This document shows, piece by piece, positions 16,400-24,781 of a DNA stretch of 64,000 bases. Origin of the DNA: WVYX01 sp039592335 (GTDB taxonomy: Bacteria > Gemmatimonadota > Gemmatimonadetes > Gemmatimonadales > GWC2-71-9); the NCBI GenBank assembly GCA_039592335.1, contig JBDHBX010000001.1, positions 226,986 to 290,985 on the forward strand, given 5' to 3'. The notes below the pieces were generated by a model, which did not search any database, was not told the DNA's origin, and saw only the letters and a list, made by a program, of their open reading frames with translations. Positions within the stretch are counted from its first letter, which is position 1, and each line of letters begins with the position of its first letter. Position numbers and translations under genes: made by a program.

Positions 16400-16968
16400 C
16401 GGTCACCAACGTCCTGATCGCGGGCGTCGGCGGCCAGGGCGCCGTGCTGGCCAGTGAGCTCCTGGCATTGGCGGCCGCCGGCGCCGGCAAGGACGTGAAG
16501 CAGGGGGAGTTTCACGGTGTGGCGCAGCGCGGCGGAGCGGTATTCAGTCACGTACGCTTCGGCGATCGAGTGTACGCGCCGACGGCCCGCCGCGGCGAGG
16601 TCGACTTCCTGCTCGCCCTCGAGAAGCTGGAGGCGCTGCGCTACGCCCACTTCGTGAAGCCGGGCGGCACGATCATCATTAACGATTACAAGGTGGAGCC
16701 GCTGCGGACGGCCGACGAGCGTCCCTACCCGGACGAGGCTGTCGACTTCCTGACGGACAAGGGGTTCGAGGTGGTTGTGCTGGCAGCGACCGAGACAGCC
16801 ATGGAGCTGGGGAATCACCGGGCTGCCAACGCGGTGCTGCTCGGGGCGCTCGCCGCGCGCCTCGACATTCCCGATGACGCATGGAGCGAGACCCTGCGGG
16901 AGCGGGTCCCACAGGGTCTTCTCGAGCTCAACACACAGGCCTTCGCGGCCGGAGCTACACCGCCATAG
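16396..16968 (+). CDS. iorB: indolepyruvate-type 2-oxoacid:ferredoxin oxidoreductase, beta subunit
   Basis: A 190-residue IorB (gamma-type pyruvate oxidoreductase domain). It begins VLIAGVGGQGAVLASELLALAAAGAGKDVKQGEFHGVAQRGGAV, the hallmark GxGGQG...S..HG.AQRGG pattern, and continues with LLALEKLEALRYAHFVKPGG. With IorA it forms the active oxidoreductase. Its ATG overlaps the iorA stop by four bases. The 3' end overlaps the opposite-strand fadN-like gene by 14 bases, leaving no room for a separate terminator. Confidence 0.92.
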   Translation: MTVTNVLIAGVGGQGAVLASELLALAAAGAGKDVKQGEFHGVAQRGGAVFSHVRFGDRVYAPTARRGEVDFLLALEKLEALRYAHFVKPGGTIIINDYKVEPLRTADERPYPDEAVDFLTDKGFEVVVLAATETAMELGNHRAANAVLLGALAARLDIPDDAWSETLRERVPQGLLELNTQAFAAGATPP

Positions 16969-19045
16969 TCTTGGTGTACTCCGCGCCGACCACCCCGGTC
17001 TGACACCACTTGGAGGTCATGAAATCAGCCGACCGCTTCGCCTGCACGGCGAGCGCGTCGCCCAGCGTGGCTCCGCACGCTTCCTGGATACAGTCCATAA
17101 TGGCCTTGCGCGCCTCCTCAACGAGCGGCGCGTCCGGCTCGGGCAGTCCCGGAACCTCGGTGGGGACCTTCGTGAGCGCCCCACTCTCGACTGCACGGCG
17201 CTCGACACCGTGCTTGCCCTTCGCCGCGACCTTCCACGCCGTTTGCAGCACGTCATCGAGTGAGCCGGCGTAATCGATGAGCCACCCCACGGCGTCCTTG
17301 GCCCTGACGGCGCGGCCGCCGAGCAACAGCTGCTGCAGTTTGGGCCAGTCCTCGCGCTTCGCTTTGCGGAAGGGCCAGTGGCACCCCTCCATACCCGGCA
17401 GCACCGGCAGCGTGACCTCCGGCATGCCGAGTTGCGCATCGTCCACGGCCACCACGTAGTGGCAGTGCATGAGCAGCTCCAGCATGCCACCGAGGCAGCG
17501 CTTCCCATTGACGCACGCGACCGACACCTCGAACTCGTCGTTCAAGCGGCGCGCCGTGCCCGACCAGCCGCTCGCGATCCCGTATCCCGCCTCCGCATTC
17601 TCGAGCGCCGGGTAGAACTCGGCGGTGTCCGCGCCCACGAGCTGGGTGGAGAGGTGGAAGTCGCCGGTGAGGATCACCCGCTCGATCCCTTCGCGCTTCA
17701 GCCAATCGAGTGCCCGGTTGAGCTCGGCATCCACGTCACTGTTGTAGCTCTCCCGGCTCATCGTCACCACACCAACGGTGCCATCGTGCTCGGCGTTGAC
17801 GTAGAGTTGCTGCCACTCGGGTGTCTCCATGTTCGCGAAGGCATCGGGATGCCACGCCGCGCCCGCCGCCTCGGGATGCAACCGGTGGTACGCCTCCACC
17901 GTCTCGATCACGGCATCCGGCCCCGCAGCCCGCATCACCGCAAGGATGCCGCGACGGAACTGGGCGCACAGCTCACCGATGGCGTTGAGGTGGGACAGAT
18001 GTCCGCGCTGCTCATGCAGCATCAGGCTGGTCATCTGGAACATCGGCCCGAGGATCCAGGTCCCGAACTCGGCTGCCCCCTCGCCGTCGAGCTTCCAGTC
18101 CACCAACGGCCGGAAGTGGTTCGGCGGATACCAGTCCTGCCCCGTCGTCTTGCGCTCCTCCAGCACCCGCGTGGGCGTGAACACCGCCCCGTACTGCTGA
18201 CCCAGGTGGTGGAGACACGACCAGGTGAGGAAGTTCGCCCCCTTCGCCCCGATCGCGTCGTGTGCCCGGAACGGGTTGGGCCCGAGCAGCTTGCGCGCAA
18301 ACTTGTCCACCTTCCAGAAGGGCATGTTGCTGGCCTCGTGGTAGCGCAACCCCGCCAGGGTGACGCCGCAGAACAGCACGTCCAGCACGAACGACCAGTG
18401 GTCGCTCACCGGAATCGGCATGAGCCCCAAGGCCCAGAGCAGCTGACTCACCGCCGACGGTTCCGCCTCGACCACCTCCCACACCTTGTTGATCTCGTGC
18501 GGAAAGGCGGGGTGCGCGATCCCCACACCCAGCTCCGAACTGGGGAACCCCGACGTCACCGAACGGATCTCGATATCCGGGAAGGCGTCACGGAAGATCT
18601 TGTAGTGCGCCTTCTTCACGTCGAGAATCTCGGGTATCGCCTCGAGCAGGAAGCGCGGCCGCAGCTGCTGCAGCTCGCCCGGCAGCGTCCTGCCGTCGTA
18701 GTTGAGGCGCGTGATGTTGCCCATGATCCGGTTGGCGCCGTCGGGTCCGAAGGCCTGCACCAATCCCGGATACTGCTTGCCGATCCCGTCGGGGGCGTTG
18801 GGGAAGTCGAGGGCCACCATCCGCACGCCGAACGGCTCGAGCCGCGAGCCGAGCTGCATCGTCTTGCCCGCTCCGACGATACCGTTGGCGCCCGAGATGA
18901 CCATCGAGCCGCGCTGGCCCGAGTTTCCGAACACTTGATCCACCAGATCACCAACCGTGACCGGCGGCCCTCCGTTCTGGAACATCGCGCTGACGGTCCC
19001 GAGGCCCAGCGTCTGGAGCGTCGTCTGCCGCATCGTTTTGGTCAT
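16955..19045 (-). CDS. FadN-like 3-hydroxyacyl-CoA dehydrogenase/enoyl-CoA hydratase fusion
   Basis: A 696-residue bifunctional protein in the HAD-then-crotonase order of Bacillus FadN, the reverse of FadB. The N-terminal Rossmann loop GANGIVGAG is atypical for the family (usually GxGxMG). HPAFPHEINKVWEVVEAEP corresponds to the HFFNP region. The C-terminal crotonase domain has GKRCLGGMLELLMHCHYVVA and LGMPEVTLPVLPGMEG, which keep both catalytic glutamates. The start ATG at 19045 follows GGGAGG and avoids overlap with the upstream thiolase. It pairs with that thiolase as in fadNA operons and could handle beta-oxidation of ring-cleavage products; the hydratase half is also the only crotonase besides Oah in the cluster. 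Confidence 0.85.
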   Translation of the reverse strand: MTKTMRQTTLQTLGLGTVSAMFQNGGPPVTVGDLVDQVFGNSGQRGSMVISGANGIVGAGKTMQLGSRLEPFGVRMVALDFPNAPDGIGKQYPGLVQAFGPDGANRIMGNITRLNYDGRTLPGELQQLRPRFLLEAIPEILDVKKAHYKIFRDAFPDIEIRSVTSGFPSSELGVGIAHPAFPHEINKVWEVVEAEPSAVSQLLWALGLMPIPVSDHWSFVLDVLFCGVTLAGLRYHEASNMPFWKVDKFARKLLGPNPFRAHDAIGAKGANFLTWSCLHHLGQQYGAVFTPTRVLEERKTTGQDWYPPNHFRPLVDWKLDGEGAAEFGTWILGPMFQMTSLMLHEQRGHLSHLNAIGELCAQFRRGILAVMRAAGPDAVIETVEAYHRLHPEAAGAAWHPDAFANMETPEWQQLYVNAEHDGTVGVVTMSRESYNSDVDAELNRALDWLKREGIERVILTGDFHLSTQLVGADTAEFYPALENAEAGYGIASGWSGTARRLNDEFEVSVACVNGKRCLGGMLELLMHCHYVVAVDDAQLGMPEVTLPVLPGMEGCHWPFRKAKREDWPKLQQLLLGGRAVRAKDAVGWLIDYAGSLDDVLQTAWKVAAKGKHGVERRAVESGALTKVPTEVPGLPEPDAPLVEEARKAIMDCIQEACGATLGDALAVQAKRSADFMTSKWCQTGVVGAEYTKTMAV

Positions 19046-19059
19046 GATGCCCCGCCTCC

Positions 19060-20253
19060 CTACGAAACCTTCAGGAGCGCCGCGATACCCACATCGCCGG
19101 CGGCGCATCCGAAGAGCAGCACGTAACCACCACCCAAGTCCACCGCCTCCTCGAGCGCCTCGATCATGATTCTCGTGAGCGTCGGCCCCTGCGGGTGGCC
19201 CCACACCAGGGAACTGCCGGTCTTGTTCATGCACGACCAGTCGTACTCCAGCAGCTTCGAGAAGATGGCGTCGTTCACGGCGAACGGGTTGTGGTTCTTG
19301 ACCACGGCGATGTCGGCCATGGTGAGGCCCGTCCTCTCGAGCAGCTTCTGGACGGCGAAGGCGGGCGCCTCCGGCATGAGACTCGGATTCGTCCGCACCT
19401 CGATCTTGGCCACGAACTGAATGTCGATCTCGGGCCGTGGGCTCAGCTCCTTCGCTTTCTCCTTCGTGGTCACCAACAGGCAGGCCATGCCGTCCGAGGC
19501 GTGGGTCTGTGTGCCCCCGGTGACACAGGTGTCGAGCTCGTTCATGGCCCGCAGGCCGCCCAGCGACAACTCGCGGACACCCACGTCGTCATCGATCCGC
19601 CCCAGCGGCCGCCCCTGCACGTTGAGGATTTCGAGCGGCACGAGCACCCGATCGAGAAAGCCCGAACGCTTGGCGTCGAAGTACTGCTTGTGCCGCAAGT
19701 AGGCGAGCTCGTCGACCTCCTTGCGCTCGATCTTGTACTTGCGGGCGGCCAGTCCGGCCGTGGTGATCATCGCATTCCCGGTCGCGGGATCGAAGCCGAA
19801 GTTGTCCCACACGTCCGCGAGGGCCTGGGTACGCTCGTGTGCCCGCCGCTCCGGGAAAACCCCCACCGGCGAGTCGCTCGTACGGTCGAACGTGAGCACG
19901 CCCGTCACGTCGTAGCCGGACTGTACCTCGTTGCCGGCCAGCAGGATCGCCTGCAGGCCGGTCGCACAGGCCTGCTCCATGTGGTATCCCGGAACCCGCT
20001 CGCCCAGGCAGCTCGCCACCAGCGGCGCGTTCCAGAACTTCCAGTGCCAGGGAATCGTCGAGCCGATCACGAGGTAGTCGAGCTCGCTCTTGGGCACCTT
20101 GCGGAGCCCCAGGATGCGGTTCATCGACTCGCCGGCGAACTGGCCGATGTTGACCTCTGCCAGCGCCGATGTTTGCCATGCGGGGAAGTAGCTGCTGCCC
20201 CACGTACCGTAGGGAATCCTGGCACGCGGGAACATCTGACTCGGCTTGCTCAT
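19060..20253 (-). CDS. acetyl-CoA C-acyltransferase (thiolase)
   Basis: A 397-residue classical thiolase. The nucleophilic Cys lies in MEQACATGLQA near residue 91, His in VVKNHNPFAVND near 345, the GHPQGPT block (usually GHPxGxxG) near 374, and the second Cys in LFGCAAGD near the C-terminus. Unlike the SCP2-type thiolase at 5398 it has both cysteines, so it can function without a DUF35 partner. It is 14 bases upstream of the fadN-like gene, in the arrangement of a fadA-fadN beta-oxidation operon. Substrate is unknown; 3-oxopimelyl-CoA or fatty acyl substrates fit. Confidence 0.87.
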   Translation of the reverse strand: MSKPSQMFPRARIPYGTWGSSYFPAWQTSALAEVNIGQFAGESMNRILGLRKVPKSELDYLVIGSTIPWHWKFWNAPLVASCLGERVPGYHMEQACATGLQAILLAGNEVQSGYDVTGVLTFDRTSDSPVGVFPERRAHERTQALADVWDNFGFDPATGNAMITTAGLAARKYKIERKEVDELAYLRHKQYFDAKRSGFLDRVLVPLEILNVQGRPLGRIDDDVGVRELSLGGLRAMNELDTCVTGGTQTHASDGMACLLVTTKEKAKELSPRPEIDIQFVAKIEVRTNPSLMPEAPAFAVQKLLERTGLTMADIAVVKNHNPFAVNDAIFSKLLEYDWSCMNKTGSSLVWGHPQGPTLTRIMIEALEEAVDLGGGYVLLFGCAAGDVGIAALLKVS

Positions 20254-20368
20254 GGTGCTCCTCCACTTCGTCTTATCACTTCAACGTCGGCCGCCACACT
20301 GGGGATCCGGCGGCGAGCGCCGACACTTGAGCTTATCCGGTGGACCGGGGCGCGCAATGGTCTCCGCG

Positions 20369-23284
20369 CTACCGCTTCAGCATCGGATCGGCCCGGATCT
20401 GCAGAATCCCGACGTAGCTCGTCCCGTCGACGGTCAGGGTGAGGCGGTATGAGCCTGGTCCCGCCGTGGGCACGCCGTACTCCTCCACGGTGAGGCCGGT
20501 GTCCAGGAACTGGTTCAGGTTGAGCAAAACGCCCACCGCCCGCCGCGCCTCGACGGCGGTCTCCGCGCGCTGAAACCGTTGATACGCCCGCTGCACTCGC
20601 CCCCGGGTTCCTCCGCCGACCAGCTCCAGAGCGCGCTCGAACGCCGCGGCCACCTCCTGCTTCTGCCGCCCGGTCAGCGGGTCGGGATCGAACTCCCGGT
20701 TCCACAGATGGCGGTGAACGCCCGGCTCGCCAGCCAGCGCCGTGACGTACCGGTAGCGCCCGGACTCGTCGGTAATCTCGAGCGTACCCGACTGCAGCGT
20801 GGCACCGAAGTAGTATGTCACCGCCGCGTTATTGCGATATCTCGCGCGGGGCAGGCTCGACGTCGGCTCGACCGTGGGCGGGTTCTCGCCGGCGAACCAG
20901 AAGTGGCCCCGCTGGCCACCCCGGCTGGTGTTTTCCCACAGGGTGGCGACGCGCTGCTCGAACAGATGTGCGTCGGAGGCCGCGACCTGATCGGTCAGCT
21001 GCTGCAGCGGGGTGAGGTCGTCCAGAATCCAGATAGAGCGACCGTGGGTCCCGGCGACCAGGTCGTTGTCACGCGGGTGAATGACCAGGTCCTGCACCGC
21101 CACGGTGGGAAAGCCGTTCGTCAGCGGCGCCCAGCGGTCGCCGCCGCTCCATGAGACGAACACCCCGAACTCCGTTCCCACGAACAACAGGTTGGGGTTC
21201 CGCAGATCCTCACGGATGACGTGCACCACCTGCCCGTCGGGAATGTTTCCGGTGATGTTGGCCCAACTCTGCCCGAAGTCGGTGGTCTTGAAGACCCATG
21301 GCGTGAACACGTCGCTGCGGTGGCCGTCGAACGTCACGTACGCGGTGCCGACGTCGAAGTGCGACGCCTCCAGCCGCCCCAGCCAGATCCCCTGGGGCAC
21401 GCCGCGGATGTGGCGTCGCACGTTGGTCCACGTCGCGCCCCCGTCGCGGGTGACCTGTACGTTGCCGTCGTCGGTGCCCACCCAGATCACGTCGGGGGTG
21501 ATCACCGACTGGGACACCGACGTGATGGAGCAGTGGTCCTCGGCGCCGGTGTTGTCCGGTGTGATCCCGCCGCTCCGACCAGGCAGAGTCTTCTCCGAAT
21601 CGTTGGTCGTGAGATCCGGTGAGATGATGGTCCAGCTGTCGCCGCCGTCCGTGGTCTTGAACAGGAACTGCGCCCCGAGGAACAGCGTCTGGGGATCGTG
21701 CGGCGACATGACCAGCGGCGCCGACCAGTTGTAGCGGAACTCCCGCCCTGCCTGCCGCTCCTCTGCGGGCACCACGTCCTCGTAGTTGGTGATGCTGCGG
21801 GGCGTCGGGGGCGTGCCCGAGAAGCGACGTGTCTCTACGTCATAGCGACGGAAGCTCCCGTTCTCGGCCTCGCTATAGAGCGTGCGCCAGTCGGTGGGAT
21901 CGACCTGGATGTCCATCCCGTCGCCCCAATGCAGCTTCCAGTTGCGGTCGTTGAGGATCCCCCGCGCGTCGCGCGCAAAGCTGGGACCACCATAGGTACC
22001 GTTGTCCTGCAGCCCGCCGTATACGAAGTACGGGTCCCGCATGTCCACGCCGATGCGGTAGTACTGCCCGATGGCGATGTTGTCGAAGAAGACGAAATGC
22101 TCGCCGTGGTCGTGCGTGAGGTGCGGCCCCTTGTCGTCCCCGATGTAGTAGCGATCGGCATCGTTCGGGTCGAGCCACATGGCGTGAAAGTCGCCGTGGA
22201 TCTCCTGGTCCTCGCTCCCGTTGCGCAGCGTCGCACCGCCGTCCTCCGACACCATGAAGCGCGTGGTGAGCAGGTACACCCACTGGTCATCCAGCGGGTT
22301 GATGCGAATCTGGCTGTAGTAGAACGGCCGGTTGTTGTAGGTGTTGACGTAGGTCCAGGTGGCGCCGGCGTCCTCCGAGCGGTAGACACCCGAGCCGGGT
22401 ATCGCGAGATCGTTCGTGCGCTCCGCTTCCACGAAGGCCATCACGATGTCGGGATTGCCCCGGTAGATCGCGAGACCGATGCGCCCCGTCTCGCCCGCGG
22501 GCAGGCCGTTTGTGAGCTTGCTCCAGGTGGCGCCACCGTCCGTCGACTTGAAGATCCCCCCATTGAGCCCGCCGCTGTGGAAGGTCCACGGCTGACGCAA
22601 CCGGTGGTAGAACGCGGCGTACAGTATGGCGGGGTTCGTGGGATGCATGACGAGGTCGATGCAGCCCGTCTTGCCGTCGTCGGGGAGCCCGGCCGCTAGC
22701 TTCGTCCAGGTGTCGCCGCCATCGGAGGTCTTGAACAGTCCGCGGTCACCCGAGTACCCCCACAGGTGACCGATGGCGCAGGCATACACCACGTCGGGAT
22801 CGCTCAGGTGGGGCACGACGCGCGCAATCTGATGCGTCTCGGCGAGCCCCTTGTGCTCGAACGTCTCGCCGCCGTCCACCGACTTGTAGATCCCGTCGCC
22901 CCACGCGACGCTGTTGCGGTTGTTCGCCTCGCCGGTTCCGACCCACACGAAGTCGGGGTTCGGTTGGAACAGCCCGACATCACCGATTGAGGCCGAGCCG
23001 TAATCATCGAAGATCGGCTGCCAGGTGGTGCCGGCGTTGACCGACTTCCACACGCCACCCGAAGCCGAGGCGAGGAACACGACCGTGAAGTCGCGCTCGA
23101 CGGCCTCGATGTCCACGATGCGGCCACCCATGTTGGCTGGCCCGATGTTGCGCCAACGGAAGGCGCTCAGGATCTGATCAGCGGGGACCTGGGCCGAAAC
23201 CGACAGCGGCGCCAGCAGCGTGACCGCTACCAGCGCCGACAACACGCGAAGCATCCGGGACGTCCCACGAAACGACATGCGCAC
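20369..23284 (-). CDS. exported sortilin/BNR-repeat (VPS10-like beta-propeller) protein
   Basis: A 971-residue protein with a cleavable signal peptide (hydrophobic LSALVAVTLLAPLSVSAQ, residues about 14-31). It carries many copies of the Asp-box/BNR motif S-x-D-x-G-x-T-W (VNAGTTWQPI, SDGGDTWTKL, TDGGATWSKL, EDAGATWTYV, TDGGDSWTII, RDGGATWTNV, TDFGQSWANI), forming two seven-to-ten-bladed propellers. A C-terminal beta-sandwich region (TLQSGTLEITDESGRYRY, GSYRLTLTVDG) follows. This architecture is abundant in Gemmatimonadota and Acidobacteriota and is annotated as glycosyl hydrolase BNR repeat; enzymatic activity is unproven. It ends 115 bases before the thiolase start on the same strand. Confidence 0.9.
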   Translation of the reverse strand: MRMSFRGTSRMLRVLSALVAVTLLAPLSVSAQVPADQILSAFRWRNIGPANMGGRIVDIEAVERDFTVVFLASASGGVWKSVNAGTTWQPIFDDYGSASIGDVGLFQPNPDFVWVGTGEANNRNSVAWGDGIYKSVDGGETFEHKGLAETHQIARVVPHLSDPDVVYACAIGHLWGYSGDRGLFKTSDGGDTWTKLAAGLPDDGKTGCIDLVMHPTNPAILYAAFYHRLRQPWTFHSGGLNGGIFKSTDGGATWSKLTNGLPAGETGRIGLAIYRGNPDIVMAFVEAERTNDLAIPGSGVYRSEDAGATWTYVNTYNNRPFYYSQIRINPLDDQWVYLLTTRFMVSEDGGATLRNGSEDQEIHGDFHAMWLDPNDADRYYIGDDKGPHLTHDHGEHFVFFDNIAIGQYYRIGVDMRDPYFVYGGLQDNGTYGGPSFARDARGILNDRNWKLHWGDGMDIQVDPTDWRTLYSEAENGSFRRYDVETRRFSGTPPTPRSITNYEDVVPAEERQAGREFRYNWSAPLVMSPHDPQTLFLGAQFLFKTTDGGDSWTIISPDLTTNDSEKTLPGRSGGITPDNTGAEDHCSITSVSQSVITPDVIWVGTDDGNVQVTRDGGATWTNVRRHIRGVPQGIWLGRLEASHFDVGTAYVTFDGHRSDVFTPWVFKTTDFGQSWANITGNIPDGQVVHVIREDLRNPNLLFVGTEFGVFVSWSGGDRWAPLTNGFPTVAVQDLVIHPRDNDLVAGTHGRSIWILDDLTPLQQLTDQVAASDAHLFEQRVATLWENTSRGGQRGHFWFAGENPPTVEPTSSLPRARYRNNAAVTYYFGATLQSGTLEITDESGRYRYVTALAGEPGVHRHLWNREFDPDPLTGRQKQEVAAAFERALELVGGGTRGRVQRAYQRFQRAETAVEARRAVGVLLNLNQFLDTGLTVEEYGVPTAGPGSYRLTLTVDGTSYVGILQIRADPMLKR

Positions 23285-23404
23285 CTCCCCGCGAGGCTAT
23301 AGCCTCTCCCTCATCGTCATCCCAATCCGCGCGCTCCCAGCCGCGTCGGCGAGATCCCAGCCTCGATTAGGATACGCCTGGGGGTGAGGTAGTGCCAGGG
23401 GACC

Positions 23405-23845
23405 TCACGCCCGCTGGTGGTCCGCCCGCCACTGCGCGATCTCCCGTTTGATCGCCTCGCGGTCCTGCATGTTCTCGTCCAGCACGCGCTGCGCCAGTGC
23501 CGGCAGCTCCGCATCACTCGCAAACCGCAGGCCCACCAGCTGGCCGGTCGTGAAGTCGTGGATGCGGGGGCGCAGCGTCTCGGGCAGGAGCCGCTCGAGC
23601 CGCATACGCTCCTCCAAACGGATGAGCCGGTCCTGCACGGCCAGCGGGAAGGCGCGAGAGTAGAAGAACACGATGATCACCGCGAGCACGAGCACCAGGT
23701 ACATCACGCTCTGCAGCGAAAACGACGAGATCGTATTCCACACGGCGTACACGAGGCTCGCGAACAGCAGGACGGCAGCCACGAAGTGGTACATCGGCAC
23801 CCAGCGGCGGTGGGTGGCGTAGGCCTGAGCGGTTCCGTTCGCCAT
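23405..23845 (-). CDS. DUF6526-like membrane protein
   Basis: A 146-residue protein with two transmembrane helices (VPMYHFVAAVLLFASLVYAVW and VMYLVLVLAVIIVFFYSRAF) and a soluble C-terminal helical tail (RLIRLEERMRLERLLPETLRPRIHDFTTGQLVGLRFASDAELPALAQRVL). This layout matches the DUF6526 family, common in Bacteroidota and Gemmatimonadota and of unknown function. The ATG at 23845 was chosen over a more distant upstream start because the conserved region begins HRRWVPMYH and GGAG precedes this ATG. It is divergent from the molybdoenzyme operon. Confidence 0.75.
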   Translation of the reverse strand: MANGTAQAYATHRRWVPMYHFVAAVLLFASLVYAVWNTISSFSLQSVMYLVLVLAVIIVFFYSRAFPLAVQDRLIRLEERMRLERLLPETLRPRIHDFTTGQLVGLRFASDAELPALAQRVLDENMQDREAIKREIAQWRADHQRA

Positions 23846-24139
23846 GGAGGACTCCAAGTGTTGAAGTGGGAGGTTGCCCCGTACGATAGACAGCAGAACA
23901 CCCGCCACCAACCCCGCCGGTGGCCCCTCCTGCAAGCACATACCACACAACGGGTTAAGGTTACGGCAGGGCGTTGCGCCGCGTTTCACACCACCTTCAT
24001 TGCCACTTCATGCACCGAGCCGTAGTCACATCGAAGACGACTCCCTCCGGCGCGAGACGATCGGGCCGCGGCGCGCTCGCCCCGTGCCGCCGATCCTCCC
24101 CGTCACCGACCGGAGCGGACTATCCCCCCGGAGGACGAT

Positions 24140-24781
24140 ATGACGCGTGAGGGTAACGACCGCGACGAGCAGACCCGCGACGAGCGCGGGCTCAGCCGCC
24201 GCGGATTCCTCCAGTCGGTGGGGGCCGGCGCGCTCACGGCGGCAGCGGCCCGCCCGGCGGTGGCTATGCCACCCGGGTCTGCCCCACCCGCGGAGGGCGA
24301 ACGGCTCTCCAAGGTGACGCTCGTCATCAACGGACGGCAGCGGCAACTCCAGGTCGAGCCCCGCTGGTCGCTCTCCTACGTGCTGCGCGAGCGGCTCGGG
24401 CTGAGCGGTACCAAGGTGGGCTGCGACCGCGGTGAGTGCGGCGCCTGCACGGTGTTGATCGACGGCGTGCCGCGCTACGCCTGCATGACGCTGGCGGTGG
24501 AGGTCGAGGGCAACGCGATCACCACGGTGGAAGGCCTGATGCAGGGGGAGGAGCTCGGCCCGACCCAGCAGGCGTTCGTCGACGAGGACGCCTACCAGTG
24601 CGGCTACTGCACCTGCGGCCAGATCATGGCGGCCGAGGGCCTGCTGCGGGCCGACTCGAACCCGTCGCTTGATGAGACGCGCAAGCAGATGTCCGGGAAC
24701 CTGTGCCGCTGTGGCGCCTACCCGCACATCTTCGCCGCCGTCCAGCGGGCCGCCGAGCTGCGCAAGGGAGGTGCGTCATGA
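24140..24781 (+). CDS. periplasmic aldehyde oxidoreductase, [2Fe-2S] subunit (PaoA/YagT-like)
   Basis: A 213-residue iron-sulfur subunit of the xanthine dehydrogenase family. The N-terminus has a twin-arginine signal (LSRRGFLQSVGAGALTAAAA). The plant-type [2Fe-2S] site (GCDRGECGACTVLIDG ... C) and the second cluster (YQCGYCTCGQI ... NLCRCGAY) are intact. A Tat signal on this subunit is the feature of E. coli PaoA, whose heterotrimer is exported folded to the periplasm and oxidises aldehydes, including aromatic ones. It is preceded by GGAGG and overlaps the large-subunit gene by four bases. Confidence 0.9.
   Translation: MTREGNDRDEQTRDERGLSRRGFLQSVGAGALTAAAARPAVAMPPGSAPPAEGERLSKVTLVINGRQRQLQVEPRWSLSYVLRERLGLSGTKVGCDRGECGACTVLIDGVPRYACMTLAVEVEGNAITTVEGLMQGEELGPTQQAFVDEDAYQCGYCTCGQIMAAEGLLRADSNPSLDETRKQMSGNLCRCGAYPHIFAAVQRAAELRKGGAS

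Noticed and set aside
17378..19126. 582-residue plus-strand frame over the FadN-like gene
   Set aside because: The minus-strand product shows crotonase and HAD domains; this frame has none.
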